A stretch of 64,000 nt of DNA, taken from positions 312,323 through 376,322 of the forward strand of contig NZ_CP104202.1 of NCBI RefSeq assembly GCF_025244685.1. The letters are read 5' to 3'. The stretch's first letter is position 1; each line of letters opens with the position of its first letter. Of the stretch, positions 11,585-21,627 are shown piece after piece. A model generated the notes under the pieces. It did no database searches. It saw only the letters and a program-made list of their open reading frames with translations, and was not told where the DNA came from. Made by a program: the position numbers and the translations under genes. Source of the DNA: Chlorobaculum sp. MV4-Y (GTDB lineage: Bacteria > Bacteroidota > Chlorobiia > Chlorobiales > Chlorobiaceae).

Positions 11585-12486
11585 TCACTCACTGGCCGCC
11601 GGTAACGGTTCGCCGCTTTTCTCATGCCTGATTCTCGACAGAATTCCCACGAGAGACGAGATCGCCGAGATGGCGAAGAAGATCAGCGACAGGGCAATGC
11701 CTGTGTTGACATCGAGCCCGAGGTGGTTCAGCGCGTAGAAGAAGGTGACCTCTCGTGCTCCGGCTCCGCCAACGGTGAGTGGCAGGATGGTAGCGACGCT
11801 CGAAATCAGGAAGATGGCGAGGTAGTCGATCTGGTTCGCCGTGGCCGAAAGCGCCATGAGAATGAACCAGGCCGAGATGACCTGCGTTGCCTGAATCACC
11901 AGCGACTCAAATGTTGTGATGATGAAGACCGGCATGAACTGTCGGTAAAAGAGCCAGGTCAGCAGCAGTGAGAGCGGGTAAGCCGCACCGGCGATCACCC
12001 ATATCCACACCATTTCACCGGGGTAGAATGTCGCGAAAGAGCTCGGGATGATCAGAAGCGCTGACAGAAAAATGAGCGCGAAAATACCGCTGACACGGTC
12101 CCAGAATACCGCGCCGAAAATATTGATGACCGTCAGGCCGTGATTTTTTTCAGCACGTAGATTTTGTACCCGTCACCGCCGATGCCTCCCGGCAGGAAGA
12201 GATTGTAAAACATGCCGAGGTAATAGAGCTTCAGGTTGTACCATGCCGAGAGCCGCAGGCCGATTGACATAAAAAAGCGGTTCAGCCGAATGGCGTTCAC
12301 GATCTTGGAGATGTTGAAAAAGAGGATCGCGCCCAAGAGGTGCCATGGGTTGGCATGGCTCATGAGCGAAGTCAGTCGGCCAATATCGGTCTTGCTCAGT
12401 ACGATGGCCAACGCCGCCACGGTGAGCAGGAGCTGGATCACCGTTTTGAGCACCTTGCTTCTGATGGAGCTACTTGCTTTTGTCAA
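11585..12486 (-). pseudogene. Flippase-like membrane protein (LPG-synthase TM family), frameshifted
   Basis: Two adjoining open frames encode one protein of about 300 residues. The N-terminal half (12486 down to about 12133) contains the family block LPGGIGGDGYKIYVLKK, the C-terminal half contains LPLTVGGAGAREVTF, and both are rich in transmembrane helices. This is the pattern of the UPF0104/lysylphosphatidylglycerol synthase membrane domain family. The frame breaks in a run of seven T at 12144-12150 (A on the coding strand). One extra base restores the continuous reading KKNHGLTVINIFGAVFW. The start overlaps the upstream GT2 gene by 17 bp, so it is the last gene of a four-gene operon. Whether it is truly inactive or a homopolymer error is unclear; I favour error. 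Confidence 0.7.
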
Positions 12487-13405
12487 TGATCTCTCTGATG
12501 ATGTAGGGTTTCTTGTTCTGCGACTCGTAGTAGGTGCGCATGATGAATTCGGCGATGAAGCCGGTGGTGATCAGCTGGATGCCGATGAAGGTCAGAATGA
12601 CGCCGAGGCTGAGGAGCGGGCGACCACCGATGTCGTGTCCGAGGATTTTGAGCGCGAGCAGGTAGAAATCGATACCGAGGCCGAGGAACAGCGTCATAAA
12701 GCCGAGCGAGCCGAACAGATGCATCGGCCTGTGCGCGTATTTCTGGTAAAAGACCATGAAGAAGAGGTCGCTCAGCACCTTCAGCGTTCTGCCGATGCCG
12801 TACTTCGACTTGCCGTATTTCCTCGCGTGGTGCCGTACATCGACCTCCTCCATCCTTGCGCCGTAAAGCTGCACGAGCACCGGAATGAAGCGGTGCAGTT
12901 CGCCGTACAGACCGAGGTTTTTGGCCACGTCGCGCTTGAACACCTTCAGCGTGCAGCCGTAATCGCGGATGTGCACGTTGGTCAGGTTCCGGATCATCGC
13001 GTTGGCGATCTTGCTCGGAATCTTGCGCAGTACCATGCCGTCCTTCCGTCCCGCGCGTCGTCCCGCTACCACGTCGAGACCCTTCGATTCGAGGTGGGCG
13101 ATCATCATCGGAATATCGGCAGGATCGTTCTGCAAATCGCCATCCATCGTGGCGATCAGGTCGCCCTGCGCCTCGTCGATACCTGCCGACATGGCCGCCG
13201 TTTGGCCGTAATTTTTGTTGAGCACCACCAGGCGCGCGTTCTCCGGAGCGAGGCGCTCGATTTCGGCAACTGTTGAGTCAGTCGAGCCGTCATCGACCAG
13301 AATGATTTCGTGATCGATGCCCCGAAGCGCCGAGGTGAGGGCGTCGAAGAGCGGGCCGATGCTTTCGGCCTCGTTCATGAGCGGTATGACGACAGAGAGT
13401 TTCAT
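12470..13405 (-). CDS. GT2 family glycosyltransferase (polyprenyl-phosphate type)
   Basis: A 311-residue DPM1/ArnC-like enzyme. The N-terminal GT-A domain begins MKLSVVIPLMNEAESI, with the nucleotide-binding EIILVDDGSTD and the metal-binding MDGDLQNDP. Two C-terminal transmembrane helices follow (around residues 225-295). Such enzymes transfer a sugar from a nucleotide donor to undecaprenyl phosphate on the cytoplasmic face. It overlaps the upstream ArnT-like gene by 4 bp and the downstream flippase-like gene by 17 bp. This arrangement suggests it makes the lipid-linked sugar that the ArnT-like enzyme consumes. Confidence 0.88.
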   Translation of the reverse strand: MKLSVVIPLMNEAESIGPLFDALTSALRGIDHEIILVDDGSTDSTVAEIERLAPENARLVVLNKNYGQTAAMSAGIDEAQGDLIATMDGDLQNDPADIPMMIAHLESKGLDVVAGRRAGRKDGMVLRKIPSKIANAMIRNLTNVHIRDYGCTLKVFKRDVAKNLGLYGELHRFIPVLVQLYGARMEEVDVRHHARKYGKSKYGIGRTLKVLSDLFFMVFYQKYAHRPMHLFGSLGFMTLFLGLGIDFYLLALKILGHDIGGRPLLSLGVILTFIGIQLITTGFIAEFIMRTYYESQNKKPYIIREIIDKSK

Positions 13406-14976
13406 CGGGAAGTCGGTTGAGTCGGCATTCTGACAAGCATGATTCCGTTCCTGCCATACAGGCGCTCGACAGGTCCGAGCTTTTCAAGACGGTCGATGGT
13501 GGTCAGCACCACGTCACCCGGTTCAGGGAAGCGCCTTTCGGCAAAAGAGCCTGAATATACAAAAAAAGAGGGGTAATAGACCTTCCACATCACGATTTTG
13601 AGCTTCTCCTTCCGGGCAAACTGCGCTGCCTCCTTGACCGGTTCCTGCATCACTCTGGCCGCCATCGGCATGGCGATGAAGTTGAACGAAAAGGTCAGGA
13701 ACGCTCCGCCGATGATGAATCGCAGTGACGGGGCGAGCACCGGGGCGAATTGCAGCAGCAGGCAGAGCGCCGCCGCCGCGAGCATGAGCAGCGAGAAGTG
13801 GATTGCCGCCATTTCAGTCAGAAATCCCTGAAGCTGAGCCTGGATGAAGAGATTGTCCATCGAAGGCATCAAGTGTTGCAGCGCGAATGGCAGGGCGGCG
13901 AGGAGTAGCAGCAGAGCCGTTGGCCAGAGTGCGAGCTGCCACGAGCGCTCGATTTTCGACAATGCCGCGCCGAAGAGAATGAAAAGCGGCGTGTAGCCGT
14001 AGATCATGTAGTGCGGCAGCTTGGTGCCCGACAGCGAGAAGAAAACGAAGACGAAAGCGAACCAGATCAGGCAGAACTGCCAGAGCGGATCGGCGAGGCG
14101 TTGTCTGAGGCTGGCGAAGAGGCCGAAAAGCAGCCCGGTCGAAGGCATGATGCCGATGAGTACCACCGGAATGTAGTAGAAGAGAGAACCCGAGTGACCC
14201 TCCATCGAACCTTCGAAACGGCCAATGTTGTGCTTCATGAAAAAGCCGTCGATGAACGCCTGTCCCTGTTCGCGGTATTCGAGCACGTACCACGGCAGCG
14301 CAATCACGAGAAAAAGCGCGATGGCCGTTGGATTGAGCATGGCCCGGAACCACGCCTTCAGCTCCTTCTGCGAGAGGAAGAAAACGAACGAGACCACGAC
14401 CGGAATGAGAATCGCCACCGGTCCCTTGTCGAGCATGCCGAAGCCCATCGCCGCGAAGGCGATGTAGATCCACGATCGCCGCTTCGTTCGCCAGTGCGTG
14501 AAGAGCGCCGTCAGCGTGACCGCAAGGCAGAGATTGAGCACTGCGTCGGCGATGGCCGCCTTGGCGATGATGCTCACCTGCAACGACAGTGCCATCAGTG
14601 CTGTGGCCAGAATCGCCTCGGTTTCGTTGCGCTCGCGCCGCACGAAGAAGAAAATTGCGCCCGCCCAGAGCGTCGCCGCGATAGCCGACGGCAGCCGGAA
14701 GGCGAACTCATTGATGCCGAACGACTCGATCGACAGCAGTTGCAGCCAGTAGATCAAAATCGGCTTGTCGAAGCGCAGCGCGCCGTTCAGGTAGGTGGTC
14801 AGGTAATTTTTCGACACGAGCATTTCTCTCGTCGCCTCGCTGAACGCGCCCTCGTCCACGTCGAAGAGCGGGCCGGAGCCGATTCCTGCAAAGAAGCTCA
14901 GGAATACGAACAGGGCGAGTCCGGCAAAGAGGATGTTTCTGTCGGGTCTATACAGTTGCGGTTTCATCGAGGGCAT
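13402..14976 (-). CDS. ArnT/PMT-like membrane glycosyltransferase
   Basis: A 524-residue polytopic GT-C enzyme. The first external loop has LFDVDEGAFSEATREML with the acidic pair Asp39/Asp41 expected at the catalytic site. The pattern LRFDKPILIYWLQ that follows is typical of the ArnT/PMT_2 family. About a dozen hydrophobic helices and a soluble C-terminal tail follow. ArnT-type enzymes move a sugar from undecaprenyl phosphate to lipid A or another acceptor on the periplasmic face. The neighbouring GT2 enzyme probably supplies the donor. The start overlaps the PAP2 gene by 29 bp. The acceptor cannot be told from sequence. Confidence 0.87.
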   Translation of the reverse strand: MPSMKPQLYRPDRNILFAGLALFVFLSFFAGIGSGPLFDVDEGAFSEATREMLVSKNYLTTYLNGALRFDKPILIYWLQLLSIESFGINEFAFRLPSAIAATLWAGAIFFFVRRERNETEAILATALMALSLQVSIIAKAAIADAVLNLCLAVTLTALFTHWRTKRRSWIYIAFAAMGFGMLDKGPVAILIPVVVSFVFFLSQKELKAWFRAMLNPTAIALFLVIALPWYVLEYREQGQAFIDGFFMKHNIGRFEGSMEGHSGSLFYYIPVVLIGIMPSTGLLFGLFASLRQRLADPLWQFCLIWFAFVFVFFSLSGTKLPHYMIYGYTPLFILFGAALSKIERSWQLALWPTALLLLLAALPFALQHLMPSMDNLFIQAQLQGFLTEMAAIHFSLLMLAAAALCLLLQFAPVLAPSLRFIIGGAFLTFSFNFIAMPMAARVMQEPVKEAAQFARKEKLKIVMWKVYYPSFFVYSGSFAERRFPEPGDVVLTTIDRLEKLGPVERLYGRNGIMLVRMPTQPTSR

Positions 14977-15574
14977 TGCGGAAATAGCGTTGGTAAAGGA
15001 GCACGACCGTTACGACGCCGAGCGCCGATCCGGCCACGATGTCGCTCAGGTAGTGCTGGCAGAGTACGACGCGGCTTGCGGCGATTGTGGCTCCGGCGAT
15101 GACGAACACCGGTCTGAAGCGTGGAAACAGCAGTGACAGCGTCAGCGCAGCGCTTAGCGCTGTAGCTGAATGGCCGGAGGGAAACGACTGCCAGGCATGG
15201 TCGAAATGCCATCCGAACAGGTCGAATCCATAGATGCCATGTTGCAGGAAAAGCTTGGGCCGGGCGCGGCAGAGGATCACTTTTACCAGATCCGCCGCCA
15301 GTCCCGAGACAGCCACCGTGCTGAACAGAAAGAGTCCGCTCAGTGAGAGGCACCGGTTCCATTTCCAGAATCCTGCAAACAGAAGGAGTCCGCCCACGAG
15401 ATACCATTCAGATTGCCCCGCTTTTGTAATGGCTTTCCAGATTTCGTGCCAGAGTCCGGTGTCAAATCGGTGGAAAAAGAGTGTCAGCAGCTGGTCAAAG
15501 AGGAAAAACGAGACGAGGCAGAACAGCAGCGTTGCTCCAAGCAGCAGTTGTTTCTGACCTCTTTCATCTATCAT
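14948..15574 (-). CDS. PAP2 family membrane phosphatase
   Basis: A 208-residue membrane protein with the three acid-phosphatase motifs: KVILCRARP, the central PSGHSATAL, and SRVVLCQHYLSDIVAG with the catalytic His. The start at 15574 (MIDERGQ) is preferred; a further upstream Met at 15649 adds 25 basic residues with no membrane or domain role. Likely substrates are undecaprenyl pyrophosphate or lipid A phosphates. It heads the operon with the ArnT-like, GT2 and flippase-like genes, consistent with carrier-lipid recycling or lipid A modification. Confidence 0.85.
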   Translation of the reverse strand: MIDERGQKQLLLGATLLFCLVSFFLFDQLLTLFFHRFDTGLWHEIWKAITKAGQSEWYLVGGLLLFAGFWKWNRCLSLSGLFLFSTVAVSGLAADLVKVILCRARPKLFLQHGIYGFDLFGWHFDHAWQSFPSGHSATALSAALTLSLLFPRFRPVFVIAGATIAASRVVLCQHYLSDIVAGSALGVVTVVLLYQRYFRNALDETATV

Positions 15575-15802
15575 GGTTCGTTTTGGTTTGCTTCGATGAC
15601 TAGTGCCTGGCGTTGTCAAAACTTTTCGGGACGATTTTCGGGGGTTCATTTTCTTCGATCATGATTTTTCCCGCGGTTTCCCCGTACCGGCTATATGGTT
15701 GCTATCGACGAAAAATAACCATTTTTTATGGGCCTTCCGGGGCGGAAAAAAGTAAAGAGGGGCTGGCTGCGGGTCAGTGGTGCGGATTGATCCGGTTCCG
15801 GG

Positions 15803-16084
15803 TCAGTCCTGTTTCTTTTTCCCCCGGTAGAAAATCGCGAACAGAATCCACGCATATGCGCCAACCAGCGTGAATGGCGCGATGTCGAGGGCGAAGAGGC
15901 CGTCAACCGATTTTTCGATGTACATCGCGGCGTAGCTCAGGGCGAGCACCGCCGCGCCCAGCGCGATGAAAAGGTAGTTCATCGCGCCGAGCGGCATGAC
16001 GGCGGGTTCGGCTTTGGGCGAAGGCTGCGGCTGCTTTATCGCAGGCTCAACCTTGCGCTTTTGCTTCTTCGGTGAAGATGGCAT
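15803..16084 (-). CDS. Small two-helix membrane protein (DUF3098-like)
   Basis: A 93-residue protein with a basic Pro/Lys-rich N-terminal tail (residues 1-37) and two hydrophobic helices (about 43-62 and 70-88). The helices are separated by [15 protein letters not shown]. The layout NYLFIALG...IEKSVDG...[11 protein letters not shown] matches the DUF3098 family of Bacteroidota and Chlorobiota. Function is unknown. The start at 16084 lies 38 bp inside the 3' end of argD, so translation is likely coupled to it. Confidence 0.65.
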   Translation of the reverse strand: MPSSPKKQKRKVEPAIKQPQPSPKAEPAVMPLGAMNYLFIALGAAVLALSYAAMYIEKSVDGLFALDIAPFTLVGAYAWILFAIFYRGKKKQD

Positions 16085-17255
16085 CGAGTGTATCGAGACA
16101 GAGTTGCGCCTCCTCCTTGCTGATCGAGAGCGGCGGAAGAAGCCTGATGACATTGTTGCTGGTGGCGTTGACCAGCACATTTCTTTTTAGCGCCTCTTCG
16201 ACGTAGTACTTCGCTTCGCGATGCACCGTGATGCCGATCATGAGGCCGTACTGGCGGATTTCAAGAATCTGCGCGTGCTTCTCAGCCATTTTCTCGAAAG
16301 CGGCACGCATCATCGCACCGGTTTCGAGCGCGTTCTGCATCAAGCCGTCCGCCTGGATCGCCTCGATCATCGCCAGACCCGCAGCGCAGGCGACCGGGTT
16401 GCCGCCGAAGGTTGTGCCGTGGCTGCCGGGGGTGAACACCTCCGCGACCTTCTCCGAGCCGATGATCGCGCCGAGCGGCAGTCCGCCGCCGAGCGGTTTG
16501 GCTATGCAGACCAGGTCAGGCTGGATGTCGAACGGCATGTAGCTGAAGAAGCTGCCCGTGCGTCCGCAACCGGCCTGGATTTCATCGGCCACGATGAGGA
16601 AGTCGTGCTTTTTCGCCAGCTCTTTCAGTTTCGCGATGAAGGCTTCGCTCACCTTGTGGATGCCTCCCTCGCCCTGCACGAACTCCACGAAGACCGCCGC
16701 CGTGCGGTTTGAAACCTTACGTTCGAGGTCTTTGGCGTCGTTGAAGTCGATCATGCCGGTTTCGGGCACAAGCGGCTCGAAGCCGCCGACGTATTTCGGC
16801 TTGGCGGTCAGCGAGAGCGCGCCGTAGGTTCTGCCGTGGAAGCAGTTGGTCAGGGAGAGCACCTGGGTTTTGTCGGCGTTGCCGTCACGTGATGCGAATC
16901 TTCTGGCGAGCTTGATGGCCGCCTCGATCGCCTCGGTGCCGCTGTTGCAGAAGAAGACCTTCGACATGCCCGAAATTTCGAGCAGCTTCGCGGCCAGGTC
17001 GAACTGCGGCTTCTGCATGAAGAGGTTCGAGACATGGATGTATTTGGCGGCCTGTTCGGCGATTGCCTGTTCGAGGCGCGAGTCGCCATAGCCGATGGCG
17101 TTGACGCCGACGCCGGCGATCATGTCGAGATAACGTTCACCGCTGGAGGTGTACAGGAACGATCCTTTGCCGTAGGCGATGTCGAGCGGCAGCCTTGCGT
17201 AATTGTGAAAGAAAAGCTGCTTTTCGGTTTCGAGATTCATTGCAGGAGTGTTCAT
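16047..17255 (-). CDS. argD: Acetylornithine aminotransferase
   Basis: A 402-residue class III aminotransferase. Features include [17 protein letters not shown] for PLP phosphate binding, the ring-stacking region [12 protein letters not shown], and [13 protein letters not shown] with the PLP Asp. The PLP lysine is in [14 protein letters not shown], and [15 protein letters not shown] follows. These match ArgD, which converts N-acetylglutamate semialdehyde to N-acetylornithine and often also serves lysine biosynthesis. It is followed by the overlapping DUF3098-like gene. The upstream gene ndh ends 40 bp before it on the same strand, so it may share that transcript. Confidence 0.9.
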   Translation of the reverse strand: MNTPAMNLETEKQLFFHNYARLPLDIAYGKGSFLYTSSGERYLDMIAGVGVNAIGYGDSRLEQAIAEQAAKYIHVSNLFMQKPQFDLAAKLLEISGMSKVFFCNSGTEAIEAAIKLARRFASRDGNADKTQVLSLTNCFHGRTYGALSLTAKPKYVGGFEPLVPETGMIDFNDAKDLERKVSNRTAAVFVEFVQGEGGIHKVSEAFIAKLKELAKKHDFLIVADEIQAGCGRTGSFFSYMPFDIQPDLVCIAKPLGGGLPLGAIIGSEKVAEVFTPGSHGTTFGGNPVACAAGLAMIEAIQADGLMQNALETGAMMRAAFEKMAEKHAQILEIRQYGLMIGITVHREAKYYVEEALKRNVLVNATSNNVIRLLPPLSISKEEAQLCLDTLDAIFTEEAKAQG

Positions 17256-17294
17256 CGTGATAGTTTGATAGAGAAAATGTTTACTGCAAAAAAG

Positions 17295-18835
17295 TCAGAG
17301 AGATTCTTCCCATTCGCGTCGTCGATGGCGGATCACGCTCCGGATTGCCCGCCAGATGCCATACGCGCCGAGAAGTATCGAAAAGTACAACAGATCGCGG
17401 CCATTGTTTCCGCTCACCGCTGGCGCATAGTACCAAATATACGCGGCGAGCACCAGAAATGTCACGGAAAGAAGCGCGTCGAGTGTCATCATGATTGGGA
17501 GACGCTCTTTTTTTTGTGCTTTTTCGGTGTTGTCTGAACCGGTGTCAGGTCTTTTGTCATCGCAGGGCGAAGATTTCCGCTCCGGGTAGAACCGCCAGTC
17601 TTTGTTGACGATCAGGCGCGCTCCGTAGCCGAAGGTGAAGTAGGACCATGCCCACTGCATCAGCACGAAGACGCGGTGCCGGAAGGTCGAAAGGTAGTAA
17701 ATGTGCACCAACAGCCAGGTGAACCAGGCGAACGCACCGTTGATCTTCAGGTTGCCGATCTCGACAATCGCCTTGTTGCGGCCGATGGTGGCCATCTGCC
17801 CCTTGTCGCGATATTTGAACGGCTTGCGCGGTTTGCCCTTCAGGTCGTCGAGAATCATCCGACCGATGGCGTTGCCCTCTTGCATCGCCGCCGGAGCCAT
17901 GCCCGGCAGGGTCGAGCCGTTTTCGAGGGTGAAGCAGGCCTGGTCGCCGCCGACGAACACCTCGGGATGACCGGGCAGGCTCAAATCCTGCTCGACCACG
18001 ATCCGCCCACTGCGGTCGGTTTCGACACCCATCGCCTGGCCGATCTCCGATGCCTTCACGCCTGCCGCCCAGAGCACCGTGGCGGCCTCGATGCGCTCGC
18101 GCCCGATCTGCACGCCATCAGCGTCCACGTCGCTCACCATGCTCGACGTCCAGACCTGCACACCGAGCTTTTCCAGCTCGCGGGTCGCCTTGCTCGACAG
18201 CTCGGGCGAGAAGGTGCCAAGAATGCGCTCGGCGGCTTCGACGATGAAGATACGGGTCAGCTTCGGGTCAATGTGGCGGTAGAATCTCGACAGGGTGAAG
18301 CGGCTCATTTCGCCGATCGACCCGGCAAGCTCCACGCCGGTCGGTCCGCCGCCGACAATGACAAAGGTGAGCTGCTTTTTGCGCTCTTTTGGATCGTTCG
18401 TGCGTTCGGCGGCTTCGTACGCTTCCATCACGCGGCGCCGAATCTCGGACGCTTGGGCGAGGTTTTTCAGGCCGGGTGCGTGCTCTTCCCATGAGTTGTT
18501 GCCGAAGTAGTGGTGCTGCGCACCGCAGGCGAGGACGAGATAGTCATACTCGACATCGCCGAAATCGGTTTTCACCTTTTTCTGTTCGAGATCGACGTTG
18601 CAGACGTTGCCTTTAAAGACCGTGACATTATCGTTTCCGGCCAGCATGTTGCGCAGCGGTGTGGCAATGTCGCCTTCACCGAGCGCGGCCATGGCGACCT
18701 GGTAGAGGAGCGGCTGGAAAAGGTGGTAGTTTTTCCTGTCGATGAGCGTGACCTCGACATCCTTTCTGTTGCTGAGGATTCTCGCAGTGTTCAGACCGGT
18801 AAAACCGCCACCGACAATCACGACCTTTTTTTCAT
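17295..18835 (-). CDS. ndh: Type II NADH:quinone oxidoreductase, start disrupted by a frameshift
   Basis: An NDH-2 family flavoprotein of about 510 residues. The N-terminal FAD-binding VIVGGGFTGLNTARIL is followed by the NDH-2 block NYHLFQPLLYQVAMAALGEG. The second dinucleotide site is FVIVGGGPTGVELAG. Late motifs are LWAAGVKAS, VGGDQACF and APAAMQEGNAIG. Hydrophobic helices near the end anchor it to the membrane. It passes electrons from NADH to quinone without proton pumping. The uninterrupted frame begins at GTG 18821, right inside the FAD motif. The expected start MKKKVVIVGGG would use the ATG at 18835 but needs one more base in the run of seven T at 18826-18832. Given as one gene for that reason. 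Confidence 0.85.
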
Positions 18836-18997
18836 CTCGTTCAAATTCTCACGATTCAATTCATCAGTGCTTCGGGCATCACTTTAAGTCAGGTTAAAAA
18901 CATCGATGCCCTCATCGTATACAAACGCTGGAATGTAATAAAAATGCGTTGAATATCGCTGCGGACGTTGCCAAAGCGTTACGCGGAACGGCGCATT

Positions 18998-19552
18998 TCA
19001 ACTCAGCATTTCGATGATCCGGGCGTGGGCGGGAAATTTTGCGGTCAGCTCCTTACAATCGGCGAAGGAGAAGTCGCGGAAATCGAAGCCCGGAGCGACG
19101 ACGCAGCTTACGAGGGTGTATGTGCCGGGGGCGTCGGACTGTTCCGAAAGAGACGCGCCAAACCAGTTTCCGGCTGGCACCCACGAGTGCAGTACCTGTC
19201 CGGCGTCCGGCTCATCGCCGAGCGTGAACGACGATGGCACGCCGGTTGCGGGGAAGCAGTGCACGTCGAGCGGCGAACCGGCGTGGAAGTACCACTGCTC
19301 GTCGGAGTTGATGCGGTGCAGGCGCGAGCGGTCGCCGCGTTCGAGCAGGTAGAAGATCGAGGTCGCGTAGGAGCGGGGCGAGCCGAAGAGGCTGTTGCTG
19401 TCGAAACCGTACTCGCCCTCGCTGCGGTAGGTTTCGCGGTACCAGCCCCCTTCGGGATGACGTTCGAGGCCGAGTCGCCCGATCCAGAACTCAGCCGTTC
19501 GCACGCAGCTTTTTCCGGATTTTGGCAGTTTTCTGGCGTGAAGCTTCGGCAA
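18998..19552 (-). CDS. Cupin_5 (DUF985) family protein
   Basis: Up to 184 residues, with the family opening [20 protein letters not shown], a core [27 protein letters not shown], and the late pattern [15 protein letters not shown]. This is the DUF985/cupin_5 fold; biochemical function is unknown. The 5' end lies inside the 3' end of purE. The conserved domain starts at residue 18, so a GTG at 19504 may be the true start; it would overlap purE by 14 bp. Overlap suggests coupling to purE, with no evident pathway link. Confidence 0.75.
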   Translation of the reverse strand: MPKLHARKLPKSGKSCVRTAEFWIGRLGLERHPEGGWYRETYRSEGEYGFDSNSLFGSPRSYATSIFYLLERGDRSRLHRINSDEQWYFHAGSPLDVHCFPATGVPSSFTLGDEPDAGQVLHSWVPAGNWFGASLSEQSDAPGTYTLVSCVVAPGFDFRDFSFADCKELTAKFPAHARIIEMLS

Positions 19553-20018
19553 GTTTCTGGCGAAACTCCTTGAGCTTTTCCATCAGTTCGGCGTCGCCGA
19601 GGGCAAGCATCTGTACGGCGAGCAAGGCGGCGTTGCGGGCGTTGTCGATGCCGACGGTGGCCACCGGGATTCCGGCGGGCATCTGCACAATGGCGTAAAG
19701 TGAATCCTGACCACTGAGCTTCTTGCTGTAGATCGGCACGCCGATGATCGGCAGGGGAGTCATGGCTGCCGTGACCCCCGGCAGGTGCGCCGCGCCGCCC
19801 GCTCCGGCGATGATCGCCTTCAGGCCGCGCTCCTGTGCTGACGAAGCGTAGGCTTCGAGGTCGCCCGGTGTGCGGTGCGCCGAGATGACCGATATTTCAA
19901 ACGGAATGCCGAACTCGTCGAGCACTGTGGCGGCCTCTTTCATGATGTCGAAATCGGAATCGGAACCCATCAGGATGCCGATCAGCGGCGCCTGCGCCTC
20001 AGAGGATGGTGGTGTCAT
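19491..20018 (-). CDS. purE: N5-carboxyaminoimidazole ribonucleotide mutase
   Basis: A 175-residue class I PurE. The motif [16 protein letters not shown] binds substrate, [18 protein letters not shown] carries the catalytic histidine, and [26 protein letters not shown] completes the active site. It interconverts N5-CAIR and CAIR in purine synthesis; PurK is not in the window. A Lys/Arg-rich tail of about 20 residues follows the domain. The gene is divergent from hemN with about 125 bp between starts, which should hold both promoters. Confidence 0.95.
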   Translation of the reverse strand: MTPPSSEAQAPLIGILMGSDSDFDIMKEAATVLDEFGIPFEISVISAHRTPGDLEAYASSAQERGLKAIIAGAGGAAHLPGVTAAMTPLPIIGVPIYSKKLSGQDSLYAIVQMPAGIPVATVGIDNARNAALLAVQMLALGDAELMEKLKEFRQKLAEASRQKTAKIRKKLRANG

Positions 20019-20143
20019 GGAAAAACGAGATTATCCGGCCTTGTGCATGTTAAAGCCGTTGCAGTTTGAGGGCTAAAAATTCGCGGAGTTTTTGTATTTT
20101 CACCAGTCAAACAAAAAAATAACACTTGCCAAGGAAGAATACA

Positions 20144-21573
20144 ATGACAACAGATGTCGTCGCAAAGCTGGCTTTGAAGTACAGCAATCCCGGGCCGCGC
20201 TACACCAGTTACCCCACCATTCCGTCCTGGAGCGAGGATGGCGTGACTCAGGAGCAGTGGAAAGAGGCTATGGTCAAGGGCTTCAATGAGAGCAACGAGA
20301 CCACGGGTATCAGCATGTATATCCACATCCCGTTCTGCGAGAACTACTGCTACTTCTGCGGCTGCAACGCCCACCGCACCAACGACCACTCGTTCGAGAA
20401 GCCCTACATCGACGCCCTCATCAATGAGTGGCAGATGTACCTCGATGTGTTTCCCGGCAAGCTCAACGTCAAGGAGCTGCACATCGGCGGCGGCACACCG
20501 ACCTTCTTCAGCCCGGAAAATCTTATCCGTCTTGTCGATACCCTTTTCAAGGATGTCAACAAGATGGACGATTACATCTTCAGTTTCGAAACCAACCCCG
20601 CTCGACTTCGAAAGAGCACCTCGAAGCGCTCTACAGCGTCGGCTTCCGCCGCATGAGCTTCGGCATCCAGGACTTCGATCCCACCGTTCAGGCCGAGATC
20701 AATCGTCCCCAGTCCTTCGAGCTGGTCAAGGAGAAGATCGACATGGCCCGCAAGATCGGCTTCAACTCGGTCAACTTCGATCTTGTTTACGGCTTGCCCA
20801 AGCAGACGCTTGCCACAGTGACCGACACCATCCAGAAGGTGATGGAGCTGCGTCCTGACCGCCTTGCCTTCTACGGCTATGGTCACAACCCGCATCTCTA
20901 TGAAGGCCAGCGCCGCTTCAAGCTCGAAGACCTGCCGGTGGGTGACGTCAAACAGGAGCTGTACGACAAGGGCCGCGCCATGCTTGAGTCAATCGGCTAT
21001 CACGAGGTTGGCATGGACCATTTCGCCATTGAGGGCGACGCGCTCTACGAGGCGATGAAGAACGGCACTTTGCACAGGAACTTCATGGGTTACACCGAGA
21101 ACACCACCCAGATGATGCTTGCGCTTGGCGCTTCGTCAATCAGCGACACCTGGTACGCCTTCGCGCAGAACGAGCGCACCGACGACCGCTACATGGAGGA
21201 GGTCAACAAGGGCCGCTTCCCGATCATGCGTGGTCACCTGCTTACCGACGAAGACCTGGTGCTTCGCCGCCACATCCTCAACCTGATGTGCCGCCAGGAG
21301 ACCTCGTGGGAAGACCCGAAGCTCTACACCGAAGAGCTCGACGTGGCCCGCTACCGTCTCGAAGACATGGAGAACGATGGTATTGTGGTGCTTGGTGAAA
21401 AGAGCGTCAAGGTCACCGAAATCGGCGTGCCGTTCCTCCGCAATGTCTGCATGGCCTTCGACGCGCACCTCTGGCGCTCCGACAGCCTCTCGAAGGCATA
21501 CAATGTTTCGCGCGACATCCAGAAGGAGTACATCGAAAAGGCCCGTCAGGCCAAGCTTCAAAAGGTTGACTGA
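20144..21573 (+). pseudogene. hemN: Oxygen-independent coproporphyrinogen III oxidase, frameshifted
   Basis: A radical-SAM HemN whose parts lie in two frames. The 5' frame starts at ATG 20144 (aaggaag 20131-20137 upstream). It holds [12 protein letters not shown] and the cluster motif [15 protein letters not shown], followed by [10 protein letters not shown]. The 3' frame continues with [24 protein letters not shown] and HRNFMGYTE, ending at 21573. The break is in cccc at 20596-20599. One more C gives the expected [15 protein letters not shown], for a 476-residue protein close to the usual 455-460. HemN converts coproporphyrinogen III to protoporphyrinogen IX without oxygen, a step needed for heme and bacteriochlorophyll in an anaerobe. 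A true loss would therefore be surprising unless a second copy exists; an assembly error is likely. Confidence 0.85.
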
Positions 21574-21599
21574 CCTTGCGGCAAGTTTCGTAACGATGA

Positions 21600-21627
21600 A
21601 GGGTGATCTTTTGGTCGCCCTTTTTTT
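21600..21627 (+). terminator. Terminator after hemN
   Basis: A 9-bp stem with two G-T pairs (21600-21608 with 21613-21621), a tttt loop and a run of T. It abuts the start of the next gene. Confidence 0.65.
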
